Below, piece by piece: positions 35,878 through 47,229 of a stretch of DNA of 64,000 nucleotides. The first letter of the stretch is position 1, and the number at the start of each line of letters is the position of its first letter. Origin of the DNA: Dastarcus helophoroides (Eukaryota; Arthropoda; Insecta; Coleoptera; Bothrideridae); assembly GCA_028583605.1 (NCBI GenBank), contig CM053333.1, forward strand, positions 15,418,638-15,482,637. Reading direction: 5' to 3'. Position numbers and translations under genes: made by a program. The notes beneath the pieces are model-generated. The model had not been told where the DNA came from. It worked only from the letters and a program-made list of their open reading frames with translations, and ran no database searches.

Positions 35878-36896
35878 CTACAAGAGCTACTAGCGAAACA
35901 GCACCGGGCGGATCCAACGATCCACCCCAAATCCCCAGAGTCCGGAAAAGAATTTCCGGGGCTCAACAAAGGAAAAGGCAGAGAGAGAGGCGGGCAGCAA
36001 AAACTATTGCCACCTGCAGCACCTCTGCCGAACAAAACAAACCCGGCCCTTCAGGACGAGCCGGCGACCATGCGCCTCAGGGTGCTGATCGCCGGCCGAC
36101 CTCAAGGCCCGGTATGAAGAGAACACGATCGAAATCGTCTCCTGGCCCCTCTCCTGGGAATTTTCACAAGAAGGGACCGGGTAGGCAGAGGCCGGCCGCA
36201 GGCTCTTCTAAAACCACATTCAGCGAAATGGTGACCAACCACCTAAGGGTGGCCATCATTGACAAAAAGGACTGGAACTCCAGTGCACTTGGCCGGCTTA
36301 CAGCCCACCAAGCTAAACTGGTAAAGGAACGGTTGGCCGAGTTCCTGGACATTGAACTGTCCCGGCACCCGGCGAACCCTCCTACGTTCCAAAACTGCAT
36401 TTACTCGCAGGAAATACTTAAATTTTCCTGCGACAACGAACACTCCCTAGCTTGACTAGGGACTACAGTTAGGGGGCTCCCCCCTTTATGGAAGGGTGCA
36501 AATCTTTACCTTCTCCCAGTGGATCAGCTGCCTAAGTCGACGAAGGCCACCTTGTGGGTTCCCGAATCAACCGAGGACCCGCAGGTCATCCTGGGCCGAC
36601 TGACAGCTCAAAATCCCTGGGCCAAGGTAGACGACTGGGTTGTTTTCCACAGCGCCAGCAAGGAGGAGCCTAAGGGTACCATCCTTGTTTTTGGAGTTGG
36701 GGAAAGCACCCGGAAAATTTTAGAAGAACGCCAGGGAAGAGTAAGTCGCTTCTCTTCCCTAAGGGCAAAATTTCATTACTCATCCTCGTCGCTGAGTCGG
36801 GAGGTGGGGGCTCCGTCCTCTATGGAGGTAGAGGAGCCGTTACTCCCCGACTCAGGGACGGAAATAACACAGCCACCCCCAGCTTTAGGAAACTAG
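35878..36896 (+). pseudogene. LINE-B ORF1 (DUF4780-like gag protein), one nonsense codon
   Basis: The N-terminal part (to about 36190) is low-complexity and rich in Arg, Ser, Pro and Gly, for example RKRQRERRAAKTIATC, as expected of an RNA-binding LINE ORF1. From about 36215 it becomes globular: FSEMVTNHLRVAII, then LTAHQAKLVKERLAEFLDIE, LPPLWKGANLYLLPVDQLPK, TLWVPESTEDPQVILGRLTA and QNPWAKVDDWVVFHSA, the order seen in DUF4780 domains of insect retroelements. A TGA at 36453-36455 interrupts one continuous frame where tryptophan (TGG) would fit; after it the same frame stays open to TAG at 36894-36896. The open frame also runs upstream to 35805 through the hairpin, but that start lies in the flanking unit and is accidental. 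There is no CCHC zinc knuckle. Confidence 0.8.
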
Positions 36897-36977
36897 AACA
36901 CCCGGGAAACTGGGCGTTTCGTTTCTTGAAACTGGGGGGGGGGGCAAGAACTAAATGTCTATGCCGTTCTGGTAGCC

Positions 36978-39900
36978 ATGGCTTCTGGGAATGGTATAGG
37001 CTTTATACAAATAAACCTCCAACACTGTAACACTGTCGAGCGGCGACTGCTAACCTATGTCGTTTTCTCGACAGACATGGAGAAATTATAGCCCTTATAC
37101 AAGAACCGTGGATATATAACAACATAGTCTGCGGTTTAGGCAAATTAAGTGGAACAGTTTTTTACCTCAAAAATGGGGACAAGCCAAGAGCTGTCATATG
37201 TGTCCCGAAACTACTGCGAGCGAATATCCTACCGCAATTCTGCTCTGGAGATCAAACAGCTCTCCGAGTGGAACTTGCGCGTCGAGAAGGAAAAATATCA
37301 CTTGTAATAGCATCGACCTACCTACCAATAGATTCGAAAAGACCACCACCCTCCGAGGAAATGGCAGGACTTATCGACTTTTGTGAGGCAGGTAATGTAG
37401 ATCTTATAATTGGATGTGACACAAACGCCCACCATACAGCTTGGGGGAGCGAAACAAACAACCCTCGAGGTATATCTTTACTACAATACTTAAGTAGTAC
37501 CAAATTAGATATACTCAATAGAGGCAGTGAAGCTACCTTTGCTACCTCCAGAGGCCAGAGTGTTATCGACAGGTTGTAGGTTGGAACCCAAACCGTACAG
37601 GAATCCCAGAAGCACCAACAAGGAGGACTATAATACCCATCTGGAGGGCTCCTAGGGATTGTAGAAACCCCACAGAGAATCGGGAGTTGAACTGATCGAA
37701 AAATACGTCACCTTAGTGCGAAAAAATATCATTACAGCATATGAGAAGGCTTGCCCAATGAGAACTGAGCTTCGAGAAACCCGGGCAACCCCTTGGTGGA
37801 ACGGGCAACTCGAAAAACTTAGATCTCAGGCAAACAAGCTCTTCAATAAAGCGAAGAAGACAAAACTGGTATGTGACTGGGAGGCTTACCACAACCACCG
37901 GAAACAATACAAGAAACTTATTCGCAAGAGACAAAGGGAAAAGTGAAGAGAATTCTGTAGTGACGTAGAGTCTACTACATCAGTTTCCCGACTAAAAAAG
38001 ATACTCTCGAAAGATCCAAACCAACAGGTAAGCATGATAAAGCGGTCCGACGGTACATATACCAGTACACCCGCACAAACAGCTTCAGAACTCTTAAACA
38101 CGCACTTTCCAGGATGCCGTGTTATACCAGGCCATAAGTGACAAGGGCACTCAGCCTCTCACTCTAGAAATAGGAATTTGGAGCTGGCTGTTCAGATGGT
38201 AACTGACACAAAAGTAAACTGGGCCGTACAATCGTTTGCTTCCTTCAAATCGCCCAGGTTGGACGGTATCTACCCTGCCTTGCTTCAGTGGGGAATAGTG
38301 TGGATACAAAAATACCTGGTGCAAATTTTCAGGGCGTGTATTGCCTTTAAATACATACCCCGAGAATGGAGGGAAGTCAAAGTAATTTTTATTCAAAAAC
38401 CGGGTAATCCTCAAGGTGAGGCTAAATCATGTCGCCCAATCAGCCTAACGTCTTTCCTACTGAAGACGTTGGAGAGGTTGTGCGACAGACATATAAGGGA
38501 TAGCCTCGATATACACTACCCCTTACATTCAAATCAACATGCTTTTACCTCCGGCAGGTCTACCGAAACTGCGCTAAACTCAGTAGTTAGCAGGGTTGAG
38601 AGATCGCTATAAGTAAAAGAACACACCCTAGGTGTATTTCTGGACATAGAAGGTGCCTTTGATAGACCTAACTTCAATAGCATTTCTTCGGCGCTTGAGC
38701 GTAGTGGTATTAAACCCGCCTTGCGGGAACTCATACGACATATACTTGAGTGGCGAGCAATACAAGTTACAGAAGGAGACTATACGGTTAGAGGAATTGT
38801 AAGTAAGGGATGTCCGCAAGGGGGTGTATTATCCCCCCTTATATGGTTAATCATAGCGGATGACCTTATCCGAAAACTCAATGATCGGGGTCTCTATACA
38901 ATTGGCTACGCAGATGATATAACCATTCTGCTTTCAGGTAAACACGAGGGAGTACTCTTCGAGTTAATGCAAGACGCCTTATATATAGTCGAGAAATGGT
39001 GCAAAGAATATTCCCTAGCAGCAAATCCTGCAAAGACGGAAATGGTCCTTTTCACAAATAAAAGGAAATTAGCGCGACTAAAATTTCCCAAACTCATGGG
39101 AACCCAACTCGGGTTGTCAAATCGAGTAAAATACCTTGGTATTGAACTTGACAGCAAACTGAGCTGGAAGTACCACATTGAAAATAAATTAAACAAAGCT
39201 TACAAGATCTTCTGGCAATGCCGTGGGGCCATCGGGAGGTCTTGGGGGTTATCCCCTAAGATGACCTTTTGGCTATACACGGCAGTCATCAGACCAATTG
39301 TACGGAGTTATAGTTTGGTGGCCAAAGACAAAGTGCACCACTATAAAACAAAAGCTAAATCACATCCAGAGACTAGCGTGTCTGGCAGTGACAGGAGCAA
39401 TGAAATCCACTCCAACAGCAGCAATGGAGGCGATCTTGTGCCTGCCACCTCTCGACATATTTCTTGAGGGAGCGGCACAGGCTTCTGCTCTCCGTTTGCA
39501 AGCAGGAGGAATGTGGAATACGGTAGGCAAAATGGTGGGTCACCGACGCATAATGGAGCAGGCGCTCCAAAAGGTACCCATTCTGGATGCGCCGATGGAC
39601 CATCTACCGGTGAAATATAACTTCACAAAATCCTACCGTATAAAAATGGAGGAAGTACAAGCAAGGATACCAGACGTAAATATATACACGGATGGATCGA
39701 AAACAAATACGGGCACTGGAACAGGAATCTTCTCGGAAGACCTGAACCTAAGTGTAAGTATTAAGCTAGATAAATACTCAACAATCTTTCAAGCAGAGAA
39801 ATTTTATATAGCGCCGAACAAATGACGCAACTGAACATTACAGGTAAATATATCCAAATAAAGACGGACAGCCAGGCAGCCCTTAAGGCCCTGAGGAATG

Positions 39901-40505
39901 TGAAAACAAACTCAGTGCTGGTATGGAATTGCCACCTAGCTCTAGAACGTCTATCACAAGAGAATGCAATTGATCTAATATGGATCAAAGGACATTCTGG
40001 GAAAGAGGGAAACGAACGCGCTGACAAACTGGCGAGGAAGGGTTCGGAGGGACAATTCGTTGGACCAGAACCAACCCTTCCCCTGGCAAGATCAACCGTA
40101 AGATCCCTACTTAACGAAGAAACTTATCGTAAACACAAAGCCTTATGGGCATCAATAACAACATGCCGACAAACTCACGCATTCATTAGAATGCAGTGCA
40201 AGGAAAGGGCAAAACTATGCCTACAACTCTCGAGAAATAATCTCAGGAAACTTGTAGGGATATGGACAGGTCACTGTTGATTAAACAAACACCTCCACAG
40301 AATGGGAATCATAAACGACCCGAGCTGCAGAGGGTGCTTAGAAGAAGATGAGAGTGTCGAGCACGTGATGTGTCACTGCCCGGCACTAGCATCAATCAGA
40401 GGATCCACGCTGGGGGACTTCTGGCCTAGTGTGGCCAGTTTGAGAGAGGCGCATCCAAGAGACGTTCTTCAGTTTCTCAACAAGGTTGGGTGGCTGAATG
40501 AATGA
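36978..40505 (+). pseudogene. LINE-B ORF2: endonuclease, reverse transcriptase, RNase H
   Basis: ATG 36978 begins MASGNGIGFIQINLQHC. A frameshift follows near 37050-37080, then an endonuclease with ALIQEPWIYNN, VDLIIGCDTNAHHTAWGSE and NPRGISLLQYLSS. After VIDRL (37579) about 100 codons of the endonuclease end appear deleted or scrambled. The RT carries KSPRLDGIYPALLQ, SCRPISLTSFLLKTLERL, HAFTSGRSTETAL, GVFLDIEGAFDRPNF (after a TAA at 38610-38612), GCPQGGVLSPLIWLI and GYADDITILL (catalytic YADD at 38907-38918). A frameshift near 39300 leads to the RNase H: NIYTDGSKT, FQAE, TDSQAALKAL and GNERADKLARKG, all four acidic residues present. The C-terminal CX2C-like block CRGCLEEDESVEHVMCHCP lies near 40324-40380. 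At least five frame breaks make it non-functional, yet it is far fresher than LINE-A. Confidence 0.9.
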
Positions 40506-40620
40506 CCAAGGACACCTCAATCACGGGGATAGCGCAATGGGCCCGGAAAGGGTGACCTAAGTGCTGGCCTAAATTTTAGGCAACTCACAACGAATCCAGA
40601 ATCCATACTTATTTCAAAAA

Positions 40621-41342
40621 AACATGTATATCTAATATAAATTTTGCCTAATAATCCACAATGACCAAAGTTCTCTTAAAATGACATATTACTTTGTAGA
40701 AAAGGATATCAAGGGTCCATTGAAATGCAAAGAAATTAATTTTATATTTTTTGCAAAATTACATTCTGAACAATTTTTATTTGAAACTTTTTTCAATACC
40801 TCAGATTCGTCAGTGTAAACAATATTATGAAATTATTATGATAATAATAATCCCTTGGCCTGCGGGGATTCTGATGGTTGTAAACATGCAATTAGAGTAT
40901 AAGAACAAATCTGTTGTGAATCATTAGAGGTTATCAATTTTAGAGACAAATTTTGTCTTGCAATACAACAAATACAACCTTGTCTACTAAAATAAAGAAA
41001 AATACGTTCTCTAAAAATAATTTTTGTTAACTAAAAGTGAAGTGACACGTGCTTCAAAATTTCTTTGTCGACTAAAAGGAAAACAACAAATAAATATAGT
41101 TTGTGACTGCTAAAAAAAAAATAGAAAATTAGAATACAGCTCAAATCGTGATAATTTTACAGCTCTAGTCTCGGCCGACGTACTCTACTGCAACGCTTTT
41201 CTTACTTTACATCAATGTTCACCGTCAAGGCGACCGTCCTGTCCTCAACCGCTGCATGGCATAAAGCGGCGGTCAAATAACGGATGGTCTTTTAAGTTGC
41301 CGTTTTGTAGGAAACCCTAGCTTAACAGACCCTAAGACTGGT
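40621..41342. other. right part of TACAGG unit copy B, repeat D right copy and PIF-like right end
   Basis: 40620-40747 continues the TACAGG unit (ACAATGACCAAAG, TTGAAATGCAAAGAAAT). 40748-40900 is the right copy of direct repeat D. 40900-41160 is plain AT-rich DNA, and 41160-41322 is the GC-richer terminal part of the PIF-like element. No gene. Confidence 0.55.
40748..40900 (+). repeat. direct repeat D, right copy
   Basis: Same orientation as 35195-35358, sharing CCTGCGGGGATTCTGATGG and AAACATGCAATTAGAGTATA. No TACAGG unit follows this copy. Confidence 0.65.
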
Positions 41343-44300
41343 TTATAGGTCGACGTCAAGTCTTGCGAACCATTTCAACGCCGGTGTTTCTGCCTTCAGG
41401 AAGTCGAGCCAATCTCCTGTGTTAATGCGTTGAGAGCACTCACTGTGAATGTGCTGGATAGTCTGCCTCGGCACACCACAGTTACATTCTGGGGATATTA
41501 TTTTTCCCGATTTGTGGAGGGAGTCTGCACACCTCCCATGCCCGGTCCGCACTCTATTCAATGCCGACCAGATTCTACGGTTTAGGTCCATGCCTGGGAT
41601 GTTGCTTTTGAACCATCTGTGAAGAGACTCATTAGTATTAGAGATCCAGACCTAAGTCCACTGGATTTTGAAATCAAAGCCGTCTCTTGATAGCTGTTAC
41701 GCCGCGCGTAATGGAAGCTTTCTGGACCTAAGTCTGTCACGCATCAGGAGCGGTATGTCATCGTGGACTGGGAGATCTGGATTGGCAGCAAACTTTTTGT
41801 GTTCGCACATTAGTGTGTCTTTTCTCCGAAGCTCGGGACGCATCAAGTTACTTAATACCAGTAGCCAGTGTAATGGTGTGCTATGTATGATGGCTATTGA
41901 TCGACACAGGGGCACAGTAATCGGCGGCAGAGAACACTAGGACGAATGAGGAGATACGCAGAGTCGCAGCACTTGCACCCCATGACGTTCCGGGGAGTTT
42001 CTAGATAATGTTGCTTTGGGTTCTTATTTTTGCGGCTGTATTTTCCAGGTGCTTCCAATATGTGAGTGTACAGTTCAGTGCGACACACAAGTATTTGGGG
42101 TACTTGTTGTGGTTTAAGGAGGTACATCCGAATTGGACATTTATTTGGGCGTTTCCCTGTTTGTTGTTGAGGTAAAATGTTGATGTCTCGGTTTTAGCTG
42201 GGTTAGGTTTAAGTATCCATTTTCTGAAGTATGTGTGTAGTATTTGGAGGTCATTATTGGTGGTTACTTCTATTTGGGCAAGGGTTTTTTATTTCGTGAC
42301 CAGGGCAATGTCATCTGCGTCAAAGTTTTTTTTACCCTCTATGGTTGGTATATCAGATATATACAGATTAAGTAAGAGTGGGGCCAGAACTGAGCCTTGT
42401 GGTAGGCCATTGTAAATAAGCCTGGTCTTGCTGATTATCCATAATCACTCGGAAATATCTATTGCCAGGCATATTTTGCATTAAGCGGGTCATTGCTTAA
42501 CAGGGTATGACCCTTAGCAGCTTGCAGACTAACTCCTTCTTCCAGACAGTATCGTATAGTGATGTGTAACACTGCGCTGCGCTGTGCAATTGCGCCAACT
42601 CGTTTCATTGCGCCGACTGACTTAACTCACTTTTTAAATGCGCCACAGCGCACAACTCATTTCGTGATTTTGAAGGAGTACCGATGCGATGTGCGAAATT
42701 TGTGTTGCGGGCGAACATGTAGAATATGGGCTGTAGTGCTTGGCTTCACGCCGCCAACTCACCGAGTTATTGCGTTACGAAGTTGCAATAGCTCTCCAAT
42801 AAGCAAGGTTGACGTCGCAGTAAATAATTAATACAAGTGCAGCACTTTGCACAGAAGTACATAAGATAATTATTTTAAGATGAGATCGCCATAAAGGTTT
42901 CAAATTATTGTAATAAGATAAGAAATGTGCAACCTATATAATATTTATCGCCGTTGTTTGTAAATTGGGAAGTAGACGAAACGATTAACGAACCAGCACA
43001 AGTCCTCAACTTAACATCTCAACACGTGTACTAATGTTATCCATGCAACGCTAACGTACGAAAGTTCCAACTAGCATTGTCTGCGCCATGGCGCAATTGA
43101 GTTAACTCAATGCGCCAACTCAGTCTGTTGCGCTTGAGTTACTGAGTTAACTCACCAAATTTCTCTGCGCTACCCATGTCTAAGGCCGCCATTAGATCCA
43201 GGAACACCGCCAAAATTTTTTAGTTTTGTTGGAAACCGGCCTCTATGTATGCTATGTTAATGCTAGTACCTGATCGCAGCAGCTGCGGCCGGGCCTGAAT
43301 CCAGCTTGCTCAGCTGAGATGTGCTCCAAGATGGGATCGCATATCCCGCTATATATTGAGCGCTCAAGTAGTTTATATGTGCTGCCAAGAGGAGCTATTG
43401 GTCTGTAGCTTTGGGGCTGCTCTGCTGGTTTTCCCGGTTTCAGTAAGGCTATGATCTTGTCTTTTTTAAACTCTTTTGAAAATGGCCAGTCTTTAATATG
43501 TTCGAAAAGAATTTTGACAGCGATTTTACTGTGTTTTTTCCAGCATGTATGATAAACTCTGGGTGGACTTCGTCAAATGCTAAAGCTTTCACCGGTTTCA
43601 TGTCTTTTATTGCGGTAGTGAGTTCTGCTTCAGTGTACGGCCTGGCGAGATCAGATTCTATATGAGCGGCTCTTTTTAGCATTGTTAGCTCTCTCTTGAC
43701 ATTTACAATGTGGTGTTTATCGGATGTGGCTCTTGATGATTTCACAATTTTGTTTGCAACCTGATTTGGGAAGATGGGGGAGTTTCTTTTCACTGGAGTA
43801 GTTCATTCGCCGAGTTTACGCAGGAGGCTATATGCCTTTTTGCTTCATCGGGTGAGGTTCATCTGTTCCACGGTGTCTGTCCTTTGTTGTCTTCTGGCAA
43901 AGTCGAGATTGTGTAATAGGTCATCGGCGATTTCTGGGTCTCCACTTTCGGCGAAGTCGTTATAGAGTTGCTCGCAGTTGTGGTTCCATCCTGAAATCTA
44001 TTCCCTCCTGAAGCCTCTGGGGCCGTGCTTTTCGGTCGTGATGATAGCAACTTTTTAAAATCGATGGTAATTCTCCCGTAGGGGTATTGAGAGACCGATA
44101 TTAAGTATTATTGGCCTGTGCTGACTGTGTGGGAAGTTGGCAACGACAGTTCCTTGCGTGGGCGGTGGTTTGCCTTTGTTAGTGGTTACGAAACACAGAT
44201 CCGGATTGTAATCTCTTCTCTATGCGACCGAGTGGAATATTCCCCGTCCTTTAGCATCAATTATAAGGTAGATGTTGTTTTCTTTGGCCCAGTCCAGGAG

Positions 44301-44930
44301 TCTTTCGCCACATTAGTTGTTCTGAGCATATCGCCACATTTCATGGGGTTTTTTAAAATCCCCAGCGTATAGCGTTGGGTGTTCAATACTAGGGAGGACT
44401 TCATCAGGCCATTGTTGATTTGGGGATTTGTATATATTTATGATGTTCGTTTCGCCCATCTTTATATTAACCATATGTATGTCATTTTCGGATGTAGCAG
44501 TGAGGAATTGGACATCCTCAATATCGTTGCGGACGTATGTCGCGACTCCATACGACTGGTGGTAAGTGGCGTCCACCAGTTCAAAACATTGTATTCTTGT
44601 TCCCTTCTCTTGAGGTCGTTTTCCGAGACGGCATGGGTTTCCTAAAGTAGCCCAATGTCGACGTTTTCGTCATTTTATGAGATAGTCGCATTTGGATCTG
44701 CTAATCCCTTCTATGTTTAGCTGGCAGACGCGGGCTGAGGGCCCGAGTCTCTTGGTCGTTGGACTATGATACGAGCCGTTATCGAATTTTTCGTCTTTAG
44801 TTAGCATGCCTAGATTTCCAGGACATCCTTTGGATTGTCTGGCAGCCAGTTTTTTGTAGACTATTTGGCGTGACGGGATCACGTTGACCAGGGTGCACTG
44901 CGGGGAGGCTAGTCTACATTGCACCCCAAC
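41343..44930 (-). pseudogene. LINE-C ORF2: endonuclease and reverse transcriptase, interrupted
   Basis: On the minus strand the protein begins near 44730 with ARVCQLNIEGISRSKCDYLI, then the endonuclease block YHQSYGVATYVRNDIEDVQF and TLYAGDF (44560-44370; GDFN-type box with K for N). The linker gives SDLARPYTEAELTTAIKDMK and FDEVHPEFI (43690-43550). RT blocks are SYRPIAPLGSTYKLLERSI (about 43400), AGFRPGRSC (about 43290) and VFLDLMAAL (43210), where the inserted element interrupts the AAFDTVW box; DTVWKKELVCKLLRVIP resumes at 42555. The catalytic box reads DADDIALVT at 42310-42321, with D in place of the usual Y. The C-terminus is RRIWSALNRVRTGHGRCADS, then CNCGVPRQTIQHIHSEC, and stops at 41343. 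Wording matches jockey-like LINEs of arthropods. Multiple stops and shifts are present. Confidence 0.87.
42557..43182. mobile_element. hAT-like non-autonomous element inside LINE-C
   Basis: Left end TAGTGATGTGTAACACTGCG and right end, on the other strand, TAGACATGGGTAGCGCAGAG form imperfect hAT-type TIRs. Both ends contain repeated GCGCCAACTC, GAGTTAACTCA and TGCGCT words. The insertion falls inside the LINE reverse-transcriptase codons, which gives its limits independently. The 8 bp on each side (GTATCGTA and AGGCCGCC) do not match, so the target duplication is absent or eroded. No coding capacity. Confidence 0.75.
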
Positions 44931-45439
44931 TGCTCCAATACTTCAAAATTTGTTTGGATTTAGTGTTAGCTTGGTCCATTTTGCAGCTAAACTATCTATA
45001 TCCTTACTACAACTATTTTAGAGTACTTTATCTAAGAAACTATAAGTCTTGCGTACTACAACTTGCCACAGAAAGAAATTGAAATAGTAAAATCCTTCCC
45101 TTCTATAGGATGGAATATGTAATTTTCATTTTTATTGGATAAACAAAGTTGTTTTCCTAATTATCTTATAACAAAGTTAACTTACTGTCCCTTAATTACT
45201 AATTGAGGATATCTCATTACAGAAATGAAAATTACAATAAGTTTTCATGTTGTTTCTAACAAGATTAGTAAAAGTTTTCAAAGTAAATATTAACATATAA
45301 CAAAGTTCTTAAATTAGGCGGCTAGTCGGCTGGCAGCGAGTCGGATGACGACGAGTCGACTGAAGACAAGATGTCCTGCGCGGCGAGTAAGCGGCGGCGA
45401 GTCGGTCGTGCCGAGTTGGCCGCGGCTACATGTCCCATT

Positions 45440-46892
45440 CTCAAATTTTTATGTTGTTGATATTTGGACACAAAAGTTAAAATTGCCAGCAAATATATTT
45501 CTCCACGTCTCCAAAGAATTTCCTTAGATTTTACTGCTTTTATTAAAACTTGAACCTCAATTTGTTGAAAAAAATAGAGAAATTTTGGGGAAAAGCCGAA
45601 TCTCGGGAAAAAAATTAAATAAAATTATCTAATATTGAAGTCGAAATTTCCCATAACAAATCAAATTTTCGAAGAAAAATAACAAGACAAATTTAGCAAG
45701 GAGGTTAACATTTCAAAAAAAAAAATAGAAAATAAATCAGAACTCTGGCAAAAAACAATTAAAAAAAATTGCAATTTCGAGAAAAAGATTGAACAGTAAA
45801 AAACGTCTTTTTCAGAGAATAGTTCAAATTGGGAACAGACCCGAAATTTTGACCAAAAAATATGAATTCTAAGAATAAACTGAAATTTCAAGAAAAATAC
45901 AAATTTTAAAAGATTTAAATTTTCAAAAAAAATCAGAGAAAATGTCACAAATTCTAGAATAAAAGATAAATTTGGAAAAAAACAACTAAGAAGTTTAAGA
46001 AAAATCCGAAGATGAAAAAACTTGAAATTGCTCAGAGAAAGTCAAATTTTGGAAAAAAAAGTCGAAATGTGCCGTAACGTAAGAGTTTGAATTTTAAGAT
46101 AAAAGTCGAAATTTGAAAAAAGCAAATCTTGAAAAACAATAGTCTAAATTTCAAGAAAGTTATATTTAGAAAAATGACAAACTTGTCAAGAAAAAACACA
46201 CATTAAAAAAAGAATCGAAACTTCATTTAATAAAAGATCAACATTTCGAGAAAAGGCCAATAATGAGAAACAAATAGAAACCTTAGAAAGTGAAATTTCC
46301 GGATTCCTAAGAGTCAAATTCTGGTAAGAATTGCGAAATTTAGTGAAAAATGAGGAGTACTTAAAAAAGGGCAGCCATTTCGAAAATTTAGTCGAGACTT
46401 CCCAAATATTCGCCAAAATGTCGAATTTTGTTAATAATGGATAGTTTACAAAAATTAGGCAGTCTGGGCACTGCTAACAGGAATAAAAATTTAAGACTGA
46501 AAAATAAGGGTGGTTTTCCTTTAATTTTCAAATTAATTGTAATTCAAAAAATTAAAATTTTATAATTTGTAAATTATCATCATATCCACTCTTGTTGTAA
46601 AAACTACTATAGTACTCACTGTTGTAATGCACAGTGATTCTACAATTAAACATTTAAATTAATAATCAACATTAATGCACTTTGTTTATCTTGCCTAGTT
46701 GGCCCTAGAGTTTAATTTGACTTAATATTTGCTTCTAAACTTTTCCATATACATACTTTTTCCCATTTTTATCATCACTTCATGATATTTATTAACTATT
46801 CATCTGTGTTTATATTAATTATTGACAGCCATATATGTAATGCTGTGTATTACATATATGTTGACAAATTACGCAAATGACAGTACTCAGGA
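45440..46892. other. AAATTT-type low-complexity tract
   Basis: 45530-46440 is one of the densest mosaics of GAAATTT, AAAATTTG, GAGAAAA and TCGAAATT words; long open frames rich in Phe, Ser and Lys on the minus strand (45661-46416) are by-products of this composition. 46440-46890 is ordinary AT-rich DNA. Confidence 0.5.
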
Positions 46893-46900
46893 GTGTCAAC

Positions 46901-47219
46901 TAAGGATGCACACGATACATCGAGGTATCGAAAACATCGATGTTTTGTTTTCGATGTTCGATATTTTTGCATAGATACTTTTGTTCCCATGTATCGATGG
47001 TGGGTAAGGGTATAATTTAAAATTCCGTAGGTGGAATTTATATTGGGAAATTAATCTAAAATTTTTCCTTATGATGTAGTGTGATATTACTGTGGGACAT
47101 TATATCGATACATTAAATATCGACATATATTTACCGATGTATCGAAACATATCGATATATGTTTGTCGATACATTAAATGGATACAGTATCGATGTTTCA
47201 AACATTTTGTTCATCCCTA
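46901..47219. mobile_element. 319-bp hAT MITE with perfect 8-bp duplication
   Basis: GTGTCAAC flanks both ends (46893-46900 and 47220-47227). The left end reads TAAGGATGCACACGATACAT and the right end, complemented, TAGGGATGAACAAAATGTTT, typical hAT MITE termini. The interior is packed with ATCGATA/GTATCGA words: at least eight ATCGA or TCGAT sites in 319 bp, often in inverted pairs. Confidence 0.92.
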
Positions 47220-47229
47220 GTGTCAACTA

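Larger units (their letters stand above)
35830..40620 (+). mobile_element. LINE family B, nearly complete, inserted in TACAGG unit copy B
   Basis: A GC-richer insert of about 4.8 kb with ORF1 and an ORF2 containing endonuclease, reverse transcriptase and RNase H, ending with a short A-run at about 40615. Comparison with unit copy A shows that roughly 20-25 bp of target present there (between GTTAAAAATAG and CTTATCTAACATAAA) are missing here and that no target duplication exists. The RNase H and gene order fit the I/LOA side of LINEs; exact clade is inference. Confidence 0.88.
34679..41322. mobile_element. PIF/Harbinger-like TIR pair with TAA target duplication
   Basis: AGCTAGGGTTTCCTACAC (34679-34696) and its inverted counterpart GTAGGAAACCCTAGCT (41307-41322) are each flanked by TAA (34676-34678 and 41323-41325), the three-base duplication expected of PIF/Harbinger elements. 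Identity is high for about 27 bp and then fades. A second TTTCCTACAGAACG copy lies at 34789. No PIF transposase or Myb-like protein is visible, so the element is non-autonomous; most of its 6.6 kb is later insertion. Confidence 0.6.
41343..44980 (-). mobile_element. LINE family C (jockey-like), split by a hAT-like element
   Basis: A GC-richer minus-strand LINE with almost the whole ORF2. Its 3' end abuts the right terminus of the PIF-like element. The 5' end fades near 44950-45000. A 626-bp hAT-like element separates 41343-42556 from 43183-44980. Confidence 0.85.
32599..45430. mobile_element. candidate MULE-like element, expanded by nested insertions
   Basis: GC-rich inverted repeats face each other: GTCGACTCGCCGCTAGCCG at 32599-32617 (continuing to CGCCGCCTCA, 32630), and at 45318-45360 a sequence whose complement reads inward GTCGACTCGTCG, later CCGACTCGCTGCCAGCCGAC and GCCGCCT. 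Further CCGACTCGCCGCC-type copies extend to about 45430 on the right only. A MULE transposase pseudogene lies just inside the left repeat. I infer that these repeats are the ends of one old element now containing a PIF-like element, a TACAGG unit and two LINEs. The repeats could instead be two unrelated MITE copies. Confidence 0.4.

Noticed and set aside
45661..46416. Minus-strand open frames rich in Phe and Ser
   Set aside because: They lie wholly in an AAATTT-type low-complexity tract; the residue bias follows from composition.
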